A DNA stretch of 9,341 nt from Bacteroidota bacterium (GTDB lineage Bacteria; Bacteroidota; Bacteroidia; Flavobacteriales; Flavobacteriaceae): positions 1-9,341 of the forward strand of contig JAJRSY010000293.1 of assembly GCA_024278565.1 (NCBI GenBank). The letters are read 5' to 3'. This document shows positions 5,125-9,341 of the stretch, in pieces. Numbering within the stretch: the first letter of the stretch is position 1; each line of letters starts with the position of its first letter. The notes under the pieces were generated by a model, which was not told where the DNA came from, did no database searches, and saw only the letters and a program-made list of their open reading frames with translations. Position numbers and translations under genes: made by a program.

Positions 5125-6933
5125 ATGAAGATGGTGGTAAAAAAATGGGGGATTCTTGTTGTATTTTTATTTTTAGGTATTGTTTGTCATTCGCAAAATG
5201 ACACCCTGAAACTAGACGAGGTATTGATATCGACCAATAGAATAGCAGTGCCGTTATTTGAGATATCGAAAACAATTACCGTAATTACAGCTAGTGAGAT
5301 CAAAAATTCCACTGCGCGAACTGTAACCGATGTTCTACAACAAGTTGCCGGAGTCGATGTTAGGCGGCGTGGTGTTGACGGTACTCAATCTGACCTATAT
5401 ATACGTGGTGGCAGTTTTGACCAAACCCTGTTGTTGATAGACGGAATTAGATTGGATGATGCCCAGACCGGCCACCATACCATGAATGCAATCTTATCAT
5501 TGGAGAACATTGAACGAATAGAGGTGGTCAAAGGCCCCGCGGCGAGGGTGTTCGGACAAAATGCCTTTGCTGGAGCTGTCAATATAGTAACGAAAAAGGC
5601 TGATAAAGATAGGCTGGTAGCCAGTATTGGTTACGGTTCTTATGAAAATTTTAAAGGTGCCATTGGGTATACCGAGGCATTTGATGGTGGGGGCTTTCAA
5701 ATACACCTTCAAAAACAAAAATCTGATGGGTACAGGTTTAATACCGATTTTGACAACACCTCTTTGTTTTTAAAAACAGACCTGAAAAAATACCAATTGT
5801 TGGCTACGTTCAACGAACGTAAATTTGGTGCAAATGGCTTTTATGCAAGTCCTGATTTTATAGACCAATACGAAGAGACCCAGACCAGTGTCTTGGCTTT
5901 GTCCACGAGCTACAAGTTTAAAAACCTGGAGATCAAACCCAGGGTGTATTGGAGAAGGAACCAAGACATGTATTTGTTTTTAAGACATGACCCTGCTTTT
6001 TTCAGAAATTTTCATATTTCCAATAAATTGGCAGTTGAAACCAACATGGTGCTCAGTTCCAAATTGGGGAAAACAGGTTTTGGTATCGATATGAACAAAG
6101 TGTTTTTGGTAAGTAACAATCTAGGGCATCGTGAAAGAACCATTGTCAGCACCTTTTTAGAACACCGTTTTGAAGTGGGAGGGCGATTGGATATTACACC
6201 AGGGGTAGCAATAAGTCATTATTCTGATTTTGGCACTAGGACATTTCCTGGGTTGGATGTTGGTTTTGCCGTTTCCGACAAGGTAAAGTTGTACGGAAAT
6301 ATAGGGTATACCTATCGAGTGCCTACCTATACCGACCTCTATTATGTTGGCCCGACCACAATGGGCAATGCCGATTTGAAACCAGAATCGGCTTTGTCGC
6401 AAGAAATAGGTATGAGGTACATTGCTTCTGATTTGCAATTTGATATAGCCTTGTTCAATAGAGATTCAAATGACTTGATCGATTGGACCAAAGAAGATGA
6501 AGCCGATAAATGGGAAACCAGAAATTTCAGCGAGGTCAACACCAAAGGTTTTGAGACCTCTTTAGGGTATACATTTAAAGTAGGTGGGTTTGGCCAAAGA
6601 TTGCAAATGGGCTATAGTTTTATAGATGACACTATTAAAGATGTAAATGTAGCCTTTACGCGATATTCTTTGAATAGTATAAACCATCAATTTAATGCAA
6701 GCATCCATACAAAGTTCGTATCGTTTCTGGATCAAAGCATCAGTTATAGATTTGTTGAAAGAACGAATGGTGAAACCTATACCGTGGTTGATGCAAAACT
6801 CCGGACTACTTTCAATAAATTGGAACTCTCTGCCAATGCGAACAATATTCTTAGTGAAGAATATACTGAAACCAATTTGGTGCAGATGCCAAAAGCTAAC
6901 TTTATGTTTGGTTTGGTTTATGAGATATTCTAA
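5125..6933 (+). CDS. TonB-dependent outer-membrane receptor, BtuB-like size class
   Basis: This gene encodes a 602-residue active-transport receptor of the outer membrane, powered through TonB-ExbB-ExbD. A signal peptide (MKMVVKKWGILVV... with HSQ, cleavage probably after residue 23) is followed by a TonB-box-like DEVLIS (31-36). The plug domain has VTDVLQQVAGVDV, LYIRGGSFDQTLLLIDGIRL, SLENIERIEVVKGPA and FAGAVNIVTK, all hallmarks of the family. The remaining ~440 residues are beta-barrel strands ending in the typical aromatic C-terminus (LVYEIF). There is no N-terminal carboxypeptidase-like domain and no adjacent SusD, so it is not a SusC-type glycan importer. The length fits the BtuB/cirA-like group, but the substrate (cobalamin, metal chelate or other) cannot be read from sequence, and no cobalamin riboswitch is seen upstream. 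It has its own promoter and terminator. An alternative ATG lies two codons downstream (5131). Confidence 0.92.
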   Translation: MKMVVKKWGILVVFLFLGIVCHSQNDTLKLDEVLISTNRIAVPLFEISKTITVITASEIKNSTARTVTDVLQQVAGVDVRRRGVDGTQSDLYIRGGSFDQTLLLIDGIRLDDAQTGHHTMNAILSLENIERIEVVKGPAARVFGQNAFAGAVNIVTKKADKDRLVASIGYGSYENFKGAIGYTEAFDGGGFQIHLQKQKSDGYRFNTDFDNTSLFLKTDLKKYQLLATFNERKFGANGFYASPDFIDQYEETQTSVLALSTSYKFKNLEIKPRVYWRRNQDMYLFLRHDPAFFRNFHISNKLAVETNMVLSSKLGKTGFGIDMNKVFLVSNNLGHRERTIVSTFLEHRFEVGGRLDITPGVAISHYSDFGTRTFPGLDVGFAVSDKVKLYGNIGYTYRVPTYTDLYYVGPTTMGNADLKPESALSQEIGMRYIASDLQFDIALFNRDSNDLIDWTKEDEADKWETRNFSEVNTKGFETSLGYTFKVGGFGQRLQMGYSFIDDTIKDVNVAFTRYSLNSINHQFNASIHTKFVSFLDQSISYRFVERTNGETYTVVDAKLRTTFNKLELSANANNILSEEYTETNLVQMPKANFMFGLVYEIF

Positions 6934-6938
6934 ATTAA

Positions 6939-6975
6939 ATACACTTTGTATCCTCTGAAATCAAAGTATATTTTT
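6939..6975 (+). terminator. intrinsic terminator of the TonB-dependent receptor gene
   Basis: ATACACTTTG (6939-6948) pairs with CAAAGTATAT (6962-6971) at 9 of 10 positions across a 13-base loop and runs directly into a T-run (6971-6975). It starts 5 bases after the stop codon. The stem is AU-rich at its base, so efficiency may be moderate. Confidence 0.65.
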
Positions 6976-7044
6976 GCTGTTGTCTGAAACAATGTGCTTT
7001 GATACTATATATGATAAAGGATTGAGCGTTTTCAGAAAAGACAT

Positions 7045-7114
7045 ACCTTGCTTTTAAGGCTTTATATAACCTTGAGAAAAGGCTAAGAAATCACCTAGTA
7101 GAACTATTGATTTT
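7045..7114. repeat. 70-bp direct repeat, copy A
   Basis: This copy runs from ACCTTGCTTTT to GAACTATTGATTTT and matches the copy at 7198-7266 at 59 of about 70 aligned positions with a single one-base gap. The last 20 bases (from CTAGTAGAAC to TTTT) are identical in both. No reading frame is conserved, so it appears to be a non-coding repeat. Confidence 0.8.
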
Positions 7115-7197
7115 AAATTATTGTTGTCCGGTAAACTTTTTTAAAAGTTTTGGCAATACCTATAATCATTAACATTAATTTTGAATCGAAACTTGAC

Positions 7198-7266
7198 ACC
7201 TTGCTTTTGCAACTTTATAGAACTTGAGAGATAGCTAAGAAGTCAGCTAGTAGAACTATTGATTTT
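7198..7266. repeat. 70-bp direct repeat, copy B
   Basis: Partner of the copy at 7045-7114, in the same orientation and 83 bases further on. Here TAGCT and AGCTA (7232-7236 and 7245-7249 region) form a small stem that is not preserved in copy A, so the conserved feature is the primary sequence rather than that stem. Confidence 0.8.
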
Positions 7267-7277
7267 CAAACAGTTAC

Positions 7278-7301
7278 AACCTGCCTGCCTGTTGGCAGGT
7301 T
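7278..7301. repeat. CCTGCC-type palindrome, copy 2
   Basis: AACCTGCC (7278-7285) pairs with GGCAGGTT (7294-7301). A tighter alternative is CCTGCC (7284-7289) with GGCAGG (7294-7299) around loop TGTT, because CCTGCC is tandemly repeated. It is related to the palindrome at 4900-4922. Confidence 0.6.
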
Positions 7302-7330
7302 TAGTCTTGCGTCTTATATCTAGTAGCGTA

Positions 7331-7368
7331 GCGGTCTAGTGTCTTTAACCAGACCGCACAGATTTTTT
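7331..7368 (+). terminator. intrinsic terminator-like hairpin upstream of topA
   Basis: GCGGTCT (7331-7337) pairs with AGACCGC (7351-7357), 7 bp with a 13-base loop, and a run of six T follows at 7363-7368. The receptor gene already has a terminator about 360 bases upstream, so this one would end either readthrough or a separate small transcript. Confidence 0.55.
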
Positions 7369-7410
7369 ATACATATATATAAGGTATAGCGTTAAATTAA
7401 AAAATTCAAC

Positions 7411-7418
7411 TACTTTTG
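7411..7418 (+). promoter_or_regulatory. -7 element of the topA promoter
   Basis: TACTTTTG matches the Bacteroidetes -7 consensus TAnnTTTG exactly. No TTG is present at the -33 distance; TTA at 7392-7394 with a 16-base spacer is the closest. Transcription starting near 7425 would give a leader of about 14 bases before the ATG at 7439. Confidence 0.5.
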
Positions 7419-7438
7419 TTGCTGAAAAAATCCAATGA

Positions 7439-9341
7439 ATGGCTAAGAATTTAGTAATAGTAGAGTCGCCCGCAAAGGCCAAGACCATAGAGAAGTTTTT
7501 GGGAAAAGATTTTAAGGTAGCGTCCAGTTTTGGTCATATCGCCGATTTACCCTCAAAAGAACTGGGTGTGGATGTCGATAACAATTTCAAGCCAAAGTAC
7601 ATAGTTGATGCCGATAAAAAGGCTTTGGTCAAAAAATTGAAGGAACTCGCAAAAAAAGCAGATACGATTTGGTTGGCTAGTGATGAGGATCGAGAGGGTG
7701 AGGCCATTTCTTGGCATTTGTACGAAACACTTGGTTTAGATAAAAGCAAGACCAAACGTATTGTTTTCAACTCGATTACCAAGTCGGCGATTCAGAAGGC
7801 CATTGAAAACCCAAGGGAAATAAACTATAATTTGGTAAATGCCCAACAGGCAAGAAGAGTGTTGGATCGATTGGTGGGTTATCAATTATCGCCTGTTTTA
7901 TGGAAAAAGATAAAACCGGGCCTGTCTGCAGGTAGGGTACAATCAGTTGCTGTTCGTTTGATAGTAGAACGAGAAAGAGATATTAAGGGGTTTGCGGCCG
8001 AGGCATCTTTTAAGATAGCTGCCCAGTTCAAAACGGTCGAAGGAAATAATTTTACCGCCAAGCTGAACAAGACATTCAAATCTAAAGAGCAGGCAGAAGC
8101 TTTTTTAAAACAGAATATGGGAGCCAATTTCTCGGTAGGGAATCTAGATAAGAAGCCTGCAAAGAAATCACCATCGGCGCCTTTTACCACCTCAACCCTA
8201 CAACAAGAGGCATCGAGAAAATTGTATTTTTCCGTAGGTAGAACCATGCAAGTGGCCCAACGTTTGTACGAGGCAGGTATGATTACCTATATGAGGACTG
8301 ATAGTGTCAACCTTTCTGGTGAGGCGATCAACGCCGTCAAAGATACCATCATAGGAAATTATGGAAAGGAATATAGTACGGTCAGGAATTTCAAGGGTAA
8401 ATCAAAAGGGGCCCAAGAAGCGCACGAGGCAATTCGCCCCACTGATATGACACGACAGTCACCCTCTTTGGAGCGTGATCAGTCAAAACTGTACGAACTT
8501 ATATGGAAAAGAACCATAGCGTCACAGATGAGCGATGCACAGTTAGAACGTACCAACGTGAAAATAAAGTGCAATGTACATTCTGAAGCGTTCACAGCCA
8601 ACGGTGAGGTCATAAAATTCGATGGCTTCCTTAAAGTCTATATGGAAGGTTTGGATGAAGAAGATGGGTCAGAAGAACAAGAAGGAATGCTTCCGGCCAT
8701 GAAGGTGGGTGAGGCATTGCAGAACAATTACATTACCGCTACCGAACGTTTTTCAAGACCACCATACCGTTTTACGGAAGCATCATTGGTAAAGAAATTG
8801 GAAGAACTGGGTATAGGTAGACCGTCAACCTATGCCCCCACAATATCCACCATTCAGAACAGGGGTTATGTTGAAAAAGGAACCGTTGAGGGTGTTGAGC
8901 GCAAATACGTTCAATTGGTGTTAGAGGCAGAGGCCTTGAACGAAAAGAACCTGACAGAGACCATCGGTTCAGAAAAAGGAAAATTGGTACCTACCGATAT
9001 AGGTATGATCGTCAATGATTTTTTGGTGAGCAATTTCGCCACTATTTTAGATTATAATTTCACTGCCAAAGTTGAAGAAGACTTTGATGAAATTGCCGAG
9101 GGCAAAGAAGACTGGCAGAAGGTGATGTCGAATTTTTACAAAGATTTTCACCCAAATGTGCTCGATGTTGAAGCGAATGCGGATCGTGCAAGTGGCGAAC
9201 GAATTTTAGGAAAACACCCCAAATCTGGCAAACGGGTCTTGGTGCGCTTGGGCAGGTTTGGGCCAATGGTCCAAGTGGGCACCGTAGATGATGAAGAGAA
9301 GCCGACTTTTGCCAGTTTGTTGCCCGATCAATCTTTGAGCA
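7439..9341 (+). CDS. topA: DNA topoisomerase I (type IA), truncated at right window edge
   Basis: Bacterial topoisomerase I relaxes negatively supercoiled DNA by passing one strand through a transient single-strand break. The frame is open for 634 codons to the window edge; the usual length in this group is roughly 800 or more, so the end of the core and the C-terminal region are missing here. The Toprim domain is at the start, with VESPAKAKTIEKFLG (8-22, Glu9) and the acidic SDEDREGEAISWH (81-93, Asp82/Asp84/Glu86). GLSAGRVQSVAVRLIVERER follows. The catalytic tyrosine is Tyr284 in GMITYMRTDSV. Later motifs are AHEAIRPT and PPYRFTEASLVKKLEELGIGRPSTYAPTI. ATG at 7439 places MAKNLVIVESPAKA at the expected N-terminus. 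An overlapping ATG at 7435 gives only ATG-AAT-GGC-TAA and is not the start. Confidence 0.97.
   Translation, partial: MAKNLVIVESPAKAKTIEKFLGKDFKVASSFGHIADLPSKELGVDVDNNFKPKYIVDADKKALVKKLKELAKKADTIWLASDEDREGEAISWHLYETLGLDKSKTKRIVFNSITKSAIQKAIENPREINYNLVNAQQARRVLDRLVGYQLSPVLWKKIKPGLSAGRVQSVAVRLIVERERDIKGFAAEASFKIAAQFKTVEGNNFTAKLNKTFKSKEQAEAFLKQNMGANFSVGNLDKKPAKKSPSAPFTTSTLQQEASRKLYFSVGRTMQVAQRLYEAGMITYMRTDSVNLSGEAINAVKDTIIGNYGKEYSTVRNFKGKSKGAQEAHEAIRPTDMTRQSPSLERDQSKLYELIWKRTIASQMSDAQLERTNVKIKCNVHSEAFTANGEVIKFDGFLKVYMEGLDEEDGSEEQEGMLPAMKVGEALQNNYITATERFSRPPYRFTEASLVKKLEELGIGRPSTYAPTISTIQNRGYVEKGTVEGVERKYVQLVLEAEALNEKNLTETIGSEKGKLVPTDIGMIVNDFLVSNFATILDYNFTAKVEEDFDEIAEGKEDWQKVMSNFYKDFHPNVLDVEANADRASGERILGKHPKSGKRVLVRLGRFGPMVQVGTVDDEEKPTFASLLPDQSLS

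Larger units (their letters stand above)
6976..7438. other. intergenic region with repeats between the receptor gene and topA
   Basis: No protein-coding gene is supported. The region holds two copies of a 70-bp repeat (7045-7114 and 7198-7266), a CCTGCC palindrome (7278-7301), a hairpin with T-run (7331-7368) and the topA promoter. TTG (7150-7152) and TAATTTTG (7176-7183), 23 bases apart, form a promoter-like pair just upstream of the second repeat copy. A short non-coding transcript of about 7190-7368 is therefore conceivable. Confidence 0.5.

Noticed and set aside
6695..6958. Alternative-frame ORF over the end of the receptor gene, and many minus-strand ORFs across 2702-9266
   Set aside because: They lie inside strongly supported genes in other frames and lack domains or starts, so they are shadows of the real genes.
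7435..7446. ATG-AAT-GGC-TAA overlapping the topA start
   Set aside because: A three-codon frame out of register with topA is most simply chance, although it could slightly affect initiation.

Overview
The window looks like a chromosomal segment from a marine-type member of the Flavobacteriaceae (Bacteroidetes). The DNA is AT-rich. Several genes have Bacteroidetes-type promoters (TTG ... TAnnTTTG) and no strong Shine-Dalgarno sequences. Two predicted lipoproteins, an ECF sigma factor paired with a membrane/beta-barrel partner, and a compact TonB-dependent receptor are all typical of that group. No rRNA, tRNA or CRISPR array was seen.

Layout. Bases 1-241 (minus strand) hold the N-terminal 80 codons of an IS4-family transposase that runs off the left edge. 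A gene-poor stretch follows (242-612), with a GC-rich block of alternative hairpins. Bases 613-1854 encode an LVIVD-repeat beta-propeller lipoprotein. A 433-base gap (1855-2287) holds a CCTCGAGG dyad and an ECF-type promoter. Then come an ECF sigma factor (2288-2833, TTG start), an overlapping trans-envelope anti-sigma-like protein (2830-4110, TTG start), and a cysteine-rich lipoprotein (4192-4749) with its own copy of the same ECF-type promoter and a strong terminator. A hairpin-rich gap (4750-5124) precedes a BtuB-like TonB-dependent receptor (5125-6933) with its own promoter and terminator. The next gap (6934-7438) holds two copies of a 70-bp repeat, a palindrome, a second terminator and a promoter. 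It leads to topA (7439 to the right edge, truncated).

The most interesting unit is 2146-4783. The second gene encodes a short cytoplasmic domain, one inner-membrane helix, a long polar linker and a C-terminal outer-membrane beta-barrel-like domain. This is the layout of the dual membrane-spanning anti-sigma factors (Dma) described in Bacteroides. Two stretches, one 142 bases upstream of the sigma gene and one just upstream of the lipoprotein gene, match at 33 of 45 ungapped positions. Conservation is concentrated in TGTAGCGTTTG and TACGTA, 17 bases apart when measured between the TGTAGC and CGTA cores, as expected of an ECF -35/-10 pair. The simplest model is an autoregulated envelope-sensing circuit: the sigma factor drives its own operon and the lipoprotein, and the barrel protein relays an outer-membrane signal to the sigma factor. 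Function, ligand and regulon are inference. The receptor and topA appear to be independent transcription units.
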